A stretch of DNA of 64,000 nt from Macrostomum hystrix (lineage: Eukaryota > Platyhelminthes > Macrostomidae): the NCBI GenBank assembly GCA_950097015.1, contig CATNEN010000010.1:620001-684000 (forward strand), given 5' to 3'. This document shows positions 43,050-54,169 of the stretch, one piece after another; the stretch's first letter is position 1, and every line of letters begins with the position of its first letter. The position numbers and the translations under genes are program-made. The notes under the pieces are model-generated. The model saw only the letters and a program-made list of their open reading frames with translations, was not told the DNA's origin and did no database searches.

Positions 43050-46000
43050 TCAGTCATCCTTGCTGGCGGCTATCTCGGCGCCGTCGGTGTCCTGGTAGCG
43101 CAGCAGGCAGGCCAGCTCGCCCCGGACCAGAGCCAGCAGCATTGGAGCGCCCAGACAGCAGGGCACCAGGTACAGCAGGGCGGGCTGGGCGTGCTTGAAC
43201 ACGTGCATGATGACGATGGTGGCCAGGAGGCCGGCGCAGTAGGCAGCCAGGCAGCACCAGAAGTAGGGCCGGGTGGAGCGGCCGCGGGCGGAGTCGTAGC
43301 GCAACAGGAGGGCGATGAAGATGCCGGGAATGACGATGTCGCCAAGGCCGAGCATGGCGAACTTGTCAGCGGCGAAGCCGTTCTCCAGCAGGTCCTGGGG
43401 GAACACCAGCTTGATCGGCGCCTCGAAGCTCTTCGCGACCGTCACCATGACGTTGGTGCCGAACACCCAGAAGATGTCATACACGAACAGGCCGCTGAGC
43501 AGGATGGCGCCGGTGGCCACCTTGTTGAGGTGCAGCAGCTCGATGGCATTGATGGCGAAGGCCAGGCCGAATGCATTGTTAGCCAGCCAGTGACGGGTGG
43601 CCAGGTACCACAGGCCGACGCAGGCGGACACGATCAGGTTGGCCAGGTCCAGCAGGTCGAAGTCCAGGTTCAGCCACAGCTCAGAGGCTGCGGGATTTCA
43701 AAAGTGGGTGCGGCTCATTGCCAGGATAAGGGGTTCAGCTTGAACCTGACTGCTGCTAACCACTAAACCCACTAACTGATTAGCAGCAACTGACTGACCC
43801 ACTAACTGATTAGCAGCAACTGACTGACCCACTAACTGATTAGCAGCAACTGACTGACCCACTAACTGATTAGCAGCAACTGACTGACCCACTTACTGAT
43901 TAGCAGCAACTGACTGACCCACTTACTGATTAGCAGCAACTGACTGACCCACTTACTGATTAGCAGCAACTGACTGACCCACTAACTGATTAGCAGCAAC
44001 TGACTGACCCACTTACTGATTAGCAGCAACTGACTGACCCACTTACTGATTAGCAGCAACTGACTGACCCACTTACTGATTAGCAGCAACTGACTGACCC
44101 ACTTACTGATTAGCTGCAACTGACTGACCCACTTACTGATTAGCAGCAACTGACTGACCCACTTACTGATTAGCAGCAACTGACTGACCCACTTACTGAT
44201 TAGCAGCAACTCACTGACCCACTTACTGATTAGCAGCAACTGACTGACCCACTTACTGATTAGCAGCAACTCACTGACCCACTTACTGATTAGCAGCAAC
44301 TGACTGACCCACTTACTGATTAGCTGCAACTCACTGACCCACTAACTGATTAGCAGCAACTGACTGACCCACTTACTGATTAGCAGCAACTGACTGACCC
44401 ACTTACTGATTAGCAGCAACTGACTGACCCACTTACTGATTAGCAGCAACTGACTGACCCACTAACTCACCCTTATCAGCGGAGTCGCCCGCGGCATGAG
44501 CAGGTTCTGCAGGTTCAGTCGACTTCTGCTCAGCCTTCTTGCCAGTCTTCGGCTCCTTGGCCTTCTCCTTGTCCTTGGCCGGTTCTTCCGGCTTGGGTTT
44601 CAGTTTGGAGACAAACTCAAGGATGCGAATGTTGAAGCTGCGGTTGGGCAGGCTGGCGGGAACCAGCTTGTGGTACACGGGCCTGAATAGCGGCGAGGGA
44701 AGCACAGAGTCAAATAAGTTTACAATTTCTGTCCAATTGCAGGTGCGCAACTGATAATCAGAGCCAAAAAACTCACTTGAGCACGTGGGTGAGAGCCAGT
44801 ACGCCGAGTAGGAAAAAGTAGAATGCCAGCAGCATGTTGATGTACTCCTTGGAGATCAGCTGCAAGTATTGCCAATAGCAGGACTCATGACAAGACTGAC
44901 AAACTGGTAAATCAATGTTTTTATTGCAAGACTATTAACTGGCAAACCTTGAAGAATAAGTAGATGCCAAACAGGGCTCCACTGGCGTACAGGGGAAACA
45001 TGGCCGCATCCTTTGAAGTCATGGTCTCCACCTCTCCAGTTTCCTGGTCAATGAATTAAAGAAGGAAGCCAAGATTATATATCCACACTAGTTTATTCTT
45101 ATTGGCTAGAGATGAGTAAAATTATAATTAGAAAAGGTAAGTTCTATAAAAGCACAACTTTTATTTTGTAAGCTGTACTTCTCACAAACATATAATTGGC
45201 CTTTTTTATACCAACAACAAACATTTAGACTATCTAAACTTTCCAAAAATTATATAAGGATTGAATAAAGGAGCTAATATATATACTCTGGACTCCATGT
45301 ATTTTAGTAACAGTTTTGCTTTTTGTGGTAATAGTCATAGTTAAAATATGCTGTTTCTTATTTGAATAGTTAGTAAGTTTGCATATATGGCTCAGGCAAA
45401 ATGCCTGTTTAGAGAGTAATCCATAAACTGACAAATGTATTCATGAATTAGCATTTCATCAAATAAATGTACATTCTTTTATATACAAAAAACTGTTGAA
45501 AAATTAGTAGCAGAATCTTCTTTACTTTACTTAAAACTACTTTAAATTCAAATGAAATTTATTTTGTGACTTATACTTTCATTGTTTCACATTGACATTT
45601 CAGATAAGTGTTTTAATAGCAATATATAAGTAAATGAATATAAGTCCAGAAAGAAATTATATCTTAATAATTCTTAGTCTCATATTTGTGATTTTAGCCA
45701 TTAAAACTAAATAAACTAAATGATTGTTGGTAAAAAAGATGTTACATTTGTACAAGATGTTGTACTGGAACATTGAATTCCAGTCATTTTGGCATTAGCC
45801 GCTTCAGCCAAAAGCCATTTTGGCCAAAAGCCAAATGAGCATAATAATGCTACATTATGCTACCAAATCAGCAGCCAATTCCACAACAGTAAATGCCTTC
45901 TTAGACTCTGCAGCCAAACTCATTAGCAATACTTGTAATAGCAAGTGAAATGTGCTTATTGGCAGTACTGAACTATTTGCATTGGTGCAGAATATTCATG

Positions 46001-46750
46001 TTTTTACCATTCTTTGTGTACCAAGACCTCTTCTTTTATTAATTTTATACTGTGCAAGTACTTCGAGCATGTATTTAAAATTCTTTGTCATTGTAAAAGT
46101 CAAGTTCGTGCTTTCCATCGTCACTATAAAATAAAATTAACAACTCTTAAATAAATTAGAAATTTTAATATTATTCAAATTAGCCATAAGAATATTGTGA
46201 GTTAAAATAAGTATGGGCCTGAACTGGTTTGTGGCTGAAATGGTTTGAGGCCAAAACAGCTTTTGGCCAAAATGCCTATGGCCAAAACAACCAGTTACCC
46301 CTACATTACTCATTAGATATACATGCCCTGCAAATTTCTTGTTTATTTATAATAGTAACAGTTAGAGAGCTTCTGATTAGATTACACAAAATAAAACTGT
46401 CATACTCAAAATTTTATTTTACTACCTGTAGAACAATAGGCTAAATGAAAAGTAGCTATTACTGAAACATTTAATTGTATCCTTAATCAAAGGCAAAGCT
46501 GACTATGTAATAAGTTAGCTAGTTCACACATTGATACTGAAATAAATGAGTTATATGATACAAAAATTTGTATACTGTTTACCTTGTTTAACTTGTTAGC
46601 AGCCACGGATTGCAGCGATCCTATTACTATTGGCACAATAGCCATAATAAAAAGACTAGAATAGGCCAATAAGAAGCCTTCTGTAGTAGCTGTAAAGGTG
46701 GCATTTCCAGCTGTTGCGTTTAAAGTGTCATTCAATGTAGCATTTTCCAT
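43050..46750 (-). CDS. HM13: Signal peptide peptidase (HM13/SPP-like), five exons
   Basis: My model is complement(43050..43687, 44471..44682, 44777..44859, 44948..45043, 46583..46750), with GT-AG introns and consistent phases, giving 398 residues (human 377). The N-terminus has several N-glycosylation sites (NAT, NDT) before TM1. SKDAAMFPLYASGALFGIYL and LTHVLKPVYHKLVPASLPNR follow the SPP pattern. The aspartyl protease motifs are all present: FVYDIFWVFG with Asp about 257, MLGLGDIVIPG with Asp about 303, and QPALLYLVP with PAL about 355-357. SPP is an intramembrane protease of the endoplasmic reticulum that clears signal peptides and some tail-anchored proteins. A Lys/Glu/Pro-rich insertion encoded by exon 4 (about residues 140-186) is longer than in human. 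The C-terminus lacks the KKxx-type end of human SPP. Confidence 0.96.
43768..44466 (+). repeat. 30-bp minisatellite filling SPP intron 4, 23 units
   Basis: The unit is ACTAACTGATTAGCAGCAAC followed by TGACTGACCC, very homogeneous, with ACTTACTG variants. It runs to within five bases of the minus-strand splice donor (GTGAGTTAGTGGG). The donor itself reads as the edge of a unit. Confidence 0.96.
45770..46295. mobile_element. Possible MITE with TTTTGGCC subterminal repeats in SPP intron 1
   Basis: Clusters of TTTTGGCCAAAAG lie near 45785-45835 and, inverted, near 46210-46290, about 500 bases apart in AT-rich sequence. The ends look like degenerate inverted repeats, but I could not define exact termini or a target duplication. 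Confidence 0.3.
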
Positions 46751-47100
46751 GATGATTTCGGAAGATATAGACTACTAGATCAGCTTGATGATGGTTCACG
46801 TCGAATTAAAAAAATAGATAGGTTTAAGGTGTTTTAGAGATGCGGCCGCCGATGTGAGCAATAACGTGACGTAAAGTGTTTTGAATTATTTAGTTCTAAG
46901 AAATATATGAAGAAACAAAGCTGTAACTTTTTTAAACCATTGACGTTGTTTTAAAAAATGCTTTCTTACTTAATATAGTTTGTAATAAGGAATACGAAAA
47001 ATATGCAACTAATACTGCCATAAGCTCCTCAATTTGCAAGCTAAAAAGTCGAAATGTGCAATATCCAAATAAAGGAAAAATAGGAAAAAATAGAGGGCTC
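46751..47100. other. Upstream region of signal peptide peptidase
   Basis: AT-rich. It should contain the promoter of the minus-strand gene. No definite element seen. Confidence 0.35.
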
Positions 47101-47509
47101 TTTTCCAAAAACATCCCGAATATAACATGCAAAAGTTTCGCATATTTATCCTGCGATAACATGTTACGTGTTACAGAATTCGAGCTTCTATGAAAGTAAA
47201 TCGTGAAAGCAAACGTATAAATTGAAACTAGCTTATTGTTACTACATGTCATACAGTGTTACTTTGCAGGTCCTGTGATGTATGTCTAATTGTTATAGTT
47301 TTGCATTTCCATAGTATTTGGACTTATATTTCAAGCCGCTGAAAGTATTCATTAATATAAAATGACATAATTTATAATTTATAATAAATTATAATGTAAA
47401 TAATTTATAATTTATAATAAATTATAATGTAACTGTAACACAGTAACATGTTATCGCAAGAAAAATATGCGAAACTTTTGCATGTTATATTCGGGATGTT
47501 TTTGGAAAA
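47101..47509. repeat. Foldback repeat with 76-77-bp arms
   Basis: 47101-47176 is the reverse complement of 47433-47509 with a few differences. The loop contains two 30-bp units of AATTTATAATTTATAATAAA plus TTATAATGTA. Reading outward, both arms encode nearly the same peptide (NMLSQ-KYAKLLHVIFGMFLE). Confidence 0.85.
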
Positions 47510-49326
47510 CAGAGGTGAAAAAATACTAAATAATTCCCTTGCGCTACGTTAATGCACTGTCGAAATTTTTCGCAATGATGAATGCGCCAATCGTAGTCAG
47601 GCTGAAAATTAACGTTGGAGCGCGGCACACAGATGGATTCAAGCACATCGTTGTATTCAGACATTGTCGTCTTGTCGTGTCAATGCATTTCGGGTGGGTT
47701 AGAAAGCATTTAGAAATTATAAGCGCTTACCAGCTATATATATTTATATACAATAGTTAAATAGACTGCTTTGCCCCCGTTAGACCAAGGACCACTGTTT
47801 AATACATTAGTTATACTACAGTGTTCCTTGCGTTAGACATGAGTCGGATGCTTAGAAACTGGCAAGTAAAGCAATCTACTGCTGGAAAACTTTTAGAAAT
47901 GCAAGCACTGCGGATAATTTGTAACTTTATAAGTAGTCCTTAACAACATCATAACTGAGTCAGGGGGAATTCGCATCCACCGCTACAATCCCCTTTTGCT
48001 CTTAATCTCACAGAGTTACTCTAGTCCATGACCCACCGCCTCCATGCAGCTAAGTGATTAGATTAGAATAATCGCGTTTCTTTTTGCCCCTGCGCGGGGC
48101 CATTTGCCCGGCCAGCGTGGTACGCGTGATGAGCGGAAGAAAGCCGATCTGCAGTGCACCTCCCCCGAGCAATCGAGTTGATGAGCTATCGCAATTATCA
48201 TGGCGACTGCTTCTGTGAGTCCATTACTATCGCTACTATTACAATAGTCTAAAGCAAAACCTACCGGGATTATTGTGTGAGTCGCCAATTACCCCCGCCC
48301 CCGCCCCCCCGCCCGACAAATTTGCGCTAACCCGGTGCACTCTTCTGTGTTCCCGCGAGTTTCTCACGCCATGCAGTCTCCACAATGGGATTCATCTTCA
48401 TAATTGGCATTTCCCGTTCTTTTCGTGCTCCGGCACGGACGATGCCGGGAAGAGATTGGCAGAAATGGCTGGCTGTCAAAACAATGGCTGACTGGCACAT
48501 TTCACCTGACTTCTGCCAAGCTGCTCGAATCCCCTATCGGAAAAAAGATTCAGAAATCGAATATCCCAAATTTTCAGTTTCCGTGCGTGTCAATAGCAGG
48601 AAGCGGATAAGTAGAGAATCATTGGAATTCACCTTGTTATTTGACATAATTATTTGGAATTTCACGCGATCATTGATAACATGCCTCATCATGGTATGAA
48701 GCTGTGAGGTTCACAATTAAGGTTGGATGTAATTAGATTTGCTGCTGCTTGATTTGCTAACTAGCATCATAGTAACCCAACCGGCAATACCTTTCCAAAA
48801 CCTCGCCGAAAACTCCTCGCAATAGAATCGATTGAAATTCTTTTATGGGGCTTGATAAAAAATTTAAGATGCGAGAATTATTTTATTAGCTAAAAACAGG
48901 TGCGTGAGAATGGGCAATTATTTTCAGTGTGCGGTCCATTGGGGTATAGCTAGTGATAGAATTTTACAACATGCACATCTGCAAATGGCTAAGTTGCTAT
49001 GCAGCAACAATAAGCTATGACAGACAAAATTGTCTAATTTGTTTTAACTGACAATTACTCGTCACAGAAGGACAATCAGTGAGAATCCTCAGCGGTTGTG
49101 CAACTGCATGGACAGAGGATCCAGTGGGAAGATGGGGCGAGATCGGCCAGGCAGACGAGTGCAAAACTCGCACAGACATGCAAATCAGTGCACAAGAATA
49201 CAAAAGCTTTGCATTGAAGCTGAAAATCAGAACTGCAGTATCATCCAAGGTCATCCGTAAAATATTCCAGTTTGTCTTCGAGTCTGAAATTTCACTGCGG
49301 CCACCAAACAAGGGCGATGGCGAGGA
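47510..49326. other. Gene-free stretch
   Basis: No conserved frame. A small imperfect hairpin lies at about 47779-47838 (GTTAGACCAAGGACCACTGT against GTCTAACGCAAGGAACACTG). A 73-codon frame at 47539 is not recognised. Confidence 0.4.
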
Positions 49327-51663
49327 TCAAATAAGGTCAGTCTGCTCCCAGTCAGCGGACGGCGCCTTCCGTCTCCGCTCCGACGGCGGCTCGGCGCCCG
49401 CCATCTCTGCTGCATGGCTCGCCGCGGCAGCGTCGGTCACGTCGGCGGTCATGGCCGCATTTGCCGACGCCGACGCGACGGCAACAGACGACCTCGACGC
49501 CGACGAGCCAACCGTCGACCGAACGAAGCTGCGGAAGGCGCTATCGGTGGCAACGAAGGCGAAGAAGCTGCAGGCGGCACTGGTGGGTAGCAGGCCAAAC
49601 TCGGCGACGTACTGGGAGACGGTCAGGCGGCCAAGGCGGAGCCAGTGGCTGCGGAACATCGGGTCCGATTCGTCCACGAGCCCGTTGGCCAACTTCACCA
49701 CCAGCCGGTCGGCGTGCGCAGTCATGAACAGCGCGTGAATCACTGGCGCGGGGGCCGTCAGCAGCAGGTAGGCCAGTGCGAGGCACAGCTGCCCGATGGC
49801 TGACGGCAGTTCGGGCTGTTCGCCGCGGGCCTCGTCCTGGCGCAGTAGCAGGCGGTAGGCGCCGCGGCGGCAGAGCAGGCGGCAGGTGGCCAGGCTGAGG
49901 CCGAGCACCAGGCCGAAGGGCGCCAGGCTGCGTGCGGCGGCATTCAACAGCGGCTTAGCGCGAGTCACGTAGGCCAGGTTGGAGTCGAAGTGGCGCAGCC
50001 GGACGTACTGCACGCACTGCCGGCCGACGGTGGAGCGGGCCGGGGCGGCCAGCTCGTCGCCGATGACCAGCAGGCAGTTGAGGATGCAGGCGGAGCAGAA
50101 GGCGCTGAGGGCCAGCACCCAGAGCCGGCGAGGCGGCAGCGGCTTGTGACCGCCGCTGCTGCAGCAGGCGGCGCGCACGGCAAGGAACCTCTCGGCTGCG
50201 AGCACCACCAGCAGGTAGGCGGATGTTTCTGCTGCCAGGTTGAACAGGTGCGGCTGGAACTTGCACCAAAGGTCGGAGGCGCCGCTTGGCCTCAGACTGT
50301 GGTTGTGCTCCATGTAGTTGTCGGTGAATAGTGACACAAGAGACACGATTAACACTGCGGAGTCGCTGACTGCCAATAGGGCTATCAGAAGACTCCGACC
50401 GCCGCCGTGGCGATGAGCTCGACGAGCGTAAAACAGCAGGACGACGGCGTTCAGGAGGAGGCCAATCGCGGCGATCAGCGGCAGGACGGCACGCATGGCG
50501 GACTTGGCGCCAAGGATGGCCGGGATGCGGCTGCGGTACTGCCTGTAGGCTGAGTACTCCCGCCACAGCTGCCGGCGCGTCCCCTCCCAGAGGTTCAGCA
50601 GCTCCGAGTAGGCTGGGGAAACAACAGTGATCTCAAGCGATGACGACGGCGCCACGGACAGCCGAGTGAGGTTTCGGCAGCCGTCAAGCACGGCCTGAAG
50701 CTCCTCCATCTCGCCCTCGTCCAGCTGTCCGGCCAGCCGGCCGTCAAGATCTTCGCGCAAGACTCGGCAGCGAAATTCGGAGATCTTGGCCGGCGGCCGG
50801 TACGTCCATCGACGCAGGTGAAGCAGCAGGTGGCCGAGTACCTGACGGCCGAGGCTGCGGCTGTCAGCCGACTGTGACAGATTCGACGCGGAAGAAGATT
50901 CGGCCACATGAGCGCCATTTCCCGAGACGGATGTCGCCGAGGACTCGCCGGGCACTGCGGCTGTGTCGGGCGCATCGCCAGATTGTCCAGGCCAGGCGTC
51001 GGCGGCCCAGGCAAGCTCAGACAAGCGGATGTAGCCAGCCAGAGCTTGCGACAGCCTGCCGGCCGTGGCTTCCACCAGGATGTCGCCGGCCAGGCGAAGG
51101 AGCTCGCAGGTAGCATTGTCGGAGCCGCCGCTTTGGCCATAGAAGACGCCCGGCACCAAGAAGGCTTCGAGCGGCCGGCCACCGCAGTCGGACACGCGAG
51201 CCGAGTGGCGCTCGACAAAATCGACGAAGTCGAATGTGTCCCTGGCCAGGCGGGGGTAGCGGGCCAGCCAGTGCCGGCGCAGGCGGCCGCCAGGTCTGAC
51301 GGCCCGGTAGACCCGGTGGTAACGCTCCATCTCGCCGGAGAATTCGGCCAGGGTCTCCAGCGCCTTCTCCCAGGACCACTTGTTGAAGTAGACGGAGCCG
51401 CCGATTGTGTAGGCGCCGCCCAGGTTAGCAACGAGGCGCCAGGGAGCGGCGAAGTGGCGCAGGAAGCCGCGGAACTTGATAGCCGCGTAGGCCCACTCGT
51501 GCCGCAGGAAGCGGAAGTCGTGCCGCACCACGGCCAGAGCCTCGGCCAGCGCCGCCTCCTCTAGCGGCGTCGGCGTCGTTGGCGAAGTTGTCAAAGTCGC
51601 CGGTGATGTCGGCGAAGTCAAATGGGCGGCGGCGACGATCAGCAGCAGCGTCAGGAGCGACAT
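49327..51663 (-). CDS. Intronless rhodopsin-type GPCR with a large N-terminal ectodomain
   Basis: A single frame of 778 residues. A signal peptide (about 1-17, MSLLTLLLIVAAAHL) is followed by about 365 extracellular residues. This domain is rich in Trp, Tyr and Arg and has four Cys (near 157, 183, 300 and 327) and N-glycosylation sites (NAT, NLS, NLT); I do not recognise it. TM1 begins near 388 (PLIAAIGLLLNAVVLLF). TM3 has the conserved Cys (LWCKFQPHLF) and ends VLAAERFLAV (ERF for DRY). ECL2 has the partner Cys in RQCVQYV. TM7 has LLPTSAACSFFAF instead of NPxxY, then a SAFRSF amphipathic start. The overall layout resembles peptide receptors of the FMRFamide-receptor type, but the long ectodomain is not typical. 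The cytoplasmic tail is Ala/Ser-rich. The ATG at 51663 is preceded by GCCGCCGCACAG. Confidence 0.8.
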   Translation of the reverse strand: MSLLTLLLIVAAAHLTSPTSPATLTTSPTTPTPLEEAALAEALAVVRHDFRFLRHEWAYAAIKFRGFLRHFAAPWRLVANLGGAYTIGGSVYFNKWSWEKALETLAEFSGEMERYHRVYRAVRPGGRLRRHWLARYPRLARDTFDFVDFVERHSARVSDCGGRPLEAFLVPGVFYGQSGGSDNATCELLRLAGDILVEATAGRLSQALAGYIRLSELAWAADAWPGQSGDAPDTAAVPGESSATSVSGNGAHVAESSSASNLSQSADSRSLGRQVLGHLLLHLRRWTYRPPAKISEFRCRVLREDLDGRLAGQLDEGEMEELQAVLDGCRNLTRLSVAPSSSLEITVVSPAYSELLNLWEGTRRQLWREYSAYRQYRSRIPAILGAKSAMRAVLPLIAAIGLLLNAVVLLFYARRAHRHGGGRSLLIALLAVSDSAVLIVSLVSLFTDNYMEHNHSLRPSGASDLWCKFQPHLFNLAAETSAYLLVVLAAERFLAVRAACCSSGGHKPLPPRRLWVLALSAFCSACILNCLLVIGDELAAPARSTVGRQCVQYVRLRHFDSNLAYVTRAKPLLNAAARSLAPFGLVLGLSLATCRLLCRRGAYRLLLRQDEARGEQPELPSAIGQLCLALAYLLLTAPAPVIHALFMTAHADRLVVKLANGLVDESDPMFRSHWLRLGRLTVSQYVAEFGLLPTSAACSFFAFVATDSAFRSFVRSTVGSSASRSSVAVASASANAAMTADVTDAAAASHAAEMAGAEPPSERRRKAPSADWEQTDLI

Positions 51664-53027
51664 CTGTGCGGCGGCCTCCTGGAACGGAACGGAAAGCTAA
51701 ACTGCTGGCTCACTTTTGCAGCCCTGTCTCCCCCTCTGCCTGGCAATTTTCAGTTTAAATGGCCCAACTGTCCCGATTCCCATTTTTCCGCGCCCTGATT
51801 CGCCAGAGGGCGCCCAGCCAGTTGCCAGGTGGCTTCCCATCTTCCCGCCCAGATAGAGGGCGCCCACCTCTCCCTGATGGCCGCTGCTTCATCATGCAGC
51901 TTCTCCCAGACTCCAAGTTCCGCTTGCCCGGCGCTGTTAAAGCCAACAAGAGCCGCATTGTCTGCGCAGCCCCCGCAGAACAAGACAGGGGGGGCGAGGA
52001 GGGGGGTGGCTGTTCTGTCAGCCAGACTGCCAGCTGCGCCACGGACAACAATGGACGGCAACTAAATTAGAGGACTTCGCCAGCTGGCTTGGGGATTTGT
52101 CCGCCCACTAGTCCCCCCTCCATTTTCAGGTGAAAATTTCTGCAGCCTGTAATCCCCATCTGATATCCCAATTCATTAGCGAGGCGAATTGTGCCTCCGC
52201 ATTCAAGCAGGTTGAGGCGCCAACCCCACTCCCTCCAGGCCAGCCGGGTGGAAAATCCGAGCAGCTGGCCGGGTCCGGGCGCATCTCAGGAGGCCCAGAG
52301 ACAGGCCGGGCATGAATTATGGAACAGCAGCCAGCAGCTCGAATGCCTCACCAGATTCCCATCTTTTCCTCATCAACGTGAGTCGAGTATTTCCTAGATG
52401 TCAGTTCAGGACGCAGATTTCCGCAGTGCTGGGGGTGGCTGAGGAGGCGCCGGCCGGTGCCCGCTTTGATCGTGACTTTTTTCCCCGCCACATTGGTGCC
52501 ACATGAATTTGTTCAACCTACGCCTCAGAGCCTACTGCCCCCCCAAGCCCCGACCTCATGGTAATTAGGGCGCGCTCAGGAAAATTTGAATACGCCAGAC
52601 TCTGCCCGTCCGCCCTCCCTACTTTCTTCATCAAATCAATAGGGGCTGGGTGCTCATTTCTATTGCTCGGCATTTCAAAATTCAACCTCTGGCTGTGGCG
52701 CTACTACTCTGCTCCGCCCCAGATGCTCTATGCAGCCTCCCAGTCTCTTCATCAATTTGTCTGAGCAGTCTTGGAGCTCTAAGTGGCCGGCTCCTCTTCA
52801 CAACATCCCCTCCTCCGCGGCACTCCAGGGCGAGTGCCGGGGGCTGCCTCAGGCTCGCTCGGAGTTGGGAAACGAATTCTCGACTGGAGAGATGAGCAGC
52901 AATTGAGAACTCCGAATGCTTAAATGCCTACAGAATACTATCGAGCCAGACAATTTACTCACTCATCCCACGAGACGAGCACCTGGCAAAGTTCTCTAAG
53001 CACCAAACAGAAGCTTTCTTAGCCATG
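51664..53027. other. Gene-free stretch
   Basis: Upstream of the minus-strand GPCR. GC-mixed unique sequence with short overlapping frames on both strands. Nothing conserved. Confidence 0.4.
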
Positions 53028-53357
53028 ATTTCACTCATGAGCTCACTCATGAACTCACTCATGAACTCACTCATGAACTCACTCATGAACTCACTTACGA
53101 ACTCACTCATGAACTCACTCATGAACTCACTCATGAACTCACTTACGAACTCACTCATGAACTCACTCATGAACTCACTCATGAACTCACTCATGAACTC
53201 ACTTACGAACTCACTCATGAACTCACTCATGAACTCACTCATGAACTCACTTACGAACTCACTCATGAACTCACTCATGAACTCACTTACGAACTCACTC
53301 ATGAACTCACTCATGAACTCACTCATGAACTCACTCATGAACTCACTCATGAACTTA
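53028..53357 (+). repeat. 12-bp minisatellite, about 27 units
   Basis: The unit is CTCACTCATGAA, with every few units changed to CTTACGAA. Tetrapeptide-repeat frames on both strands are artefacts. Confidence 0.96.
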
Positions 53358-54169
53358 ATCATAAACTAACCCAGATATGTCAAATTCTGGAATGTGCAGG
53401 TCTGAGCATAGTCTCAAAGCCGCGAAGGCTTCATTCTCTTCAGCCCTCCTCAGGGAAATTGAAGCGCGATACGTATTGAAACAAAATAATATTTTCATAG
53501 GAATTGGCAGCAGCAGAATTCATCAATTCCCACCCACCCCCGCACAGAAGCCGCAGCATTGCAGCGCTGCTAAGAGCACTCACCTGAGACGACCCCGCGC
53601 GCCACCTGAATTTCAAGAATTGCTGAGCAGCAGAGCGGGTCCGGAGCAGGGCGGGGCTGAGTCCGCTGACAGCGGCGAACTGACACGCACAGTTTTGACT
53701 GGCAGAGAGACATCCGAGCCGGAGTGTGAAAGTGGGGGCTGAGCAGATGCTGCGGGCTCTTTTAGAGGAAAGAACCTAGCAAGGCGCGCAACAGAAATTT
53801 TAATGAAGACTTGCCTGGCCTGAACTGCTGGGACGGAGCGGGGGCTGAGAGGGGAAGCGAGACAGGGACTCCTGGAATTTGAGTCGCGTGGGGGAGATGT
53901 GACAAAAGGTAAGCGGGCGCTGCAAGCTGAAGAGGCCAAGGAATGCGAATTCGCGGGGCAGGTGGGAAGCGACGGGGAGCAGCTGAGCCAGAGAAAGATT
54001 TAGAAAAAGGGATAAAAATGTTTAGGAAGCCTGCAGGACAAGGAAATTTGTAACAGAAGTGAGTTGGACAGAGATGAAGGTGAGAGGGAAGCGGGGGTTG
54101 AGACTGCGAAAATGGAATGAAAATTCTGACGAGTCGAGACATGGCTAGGAATGTATAAAAAAGGATTGG
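53358..54169. other. Gene-free stretch
   Basis: Unique sequence grading into purine-rich DNA. No conserved frame. Confidence 0.4.

Noticed and set aside
43768-44466. CRISPR-like array of 30-bp repeats
   Set aside because: Units are contiguous with no unique spacers, the locus is an intron of a eukaryotic gene, and there are no cas genes. The same applies to the other arrays.
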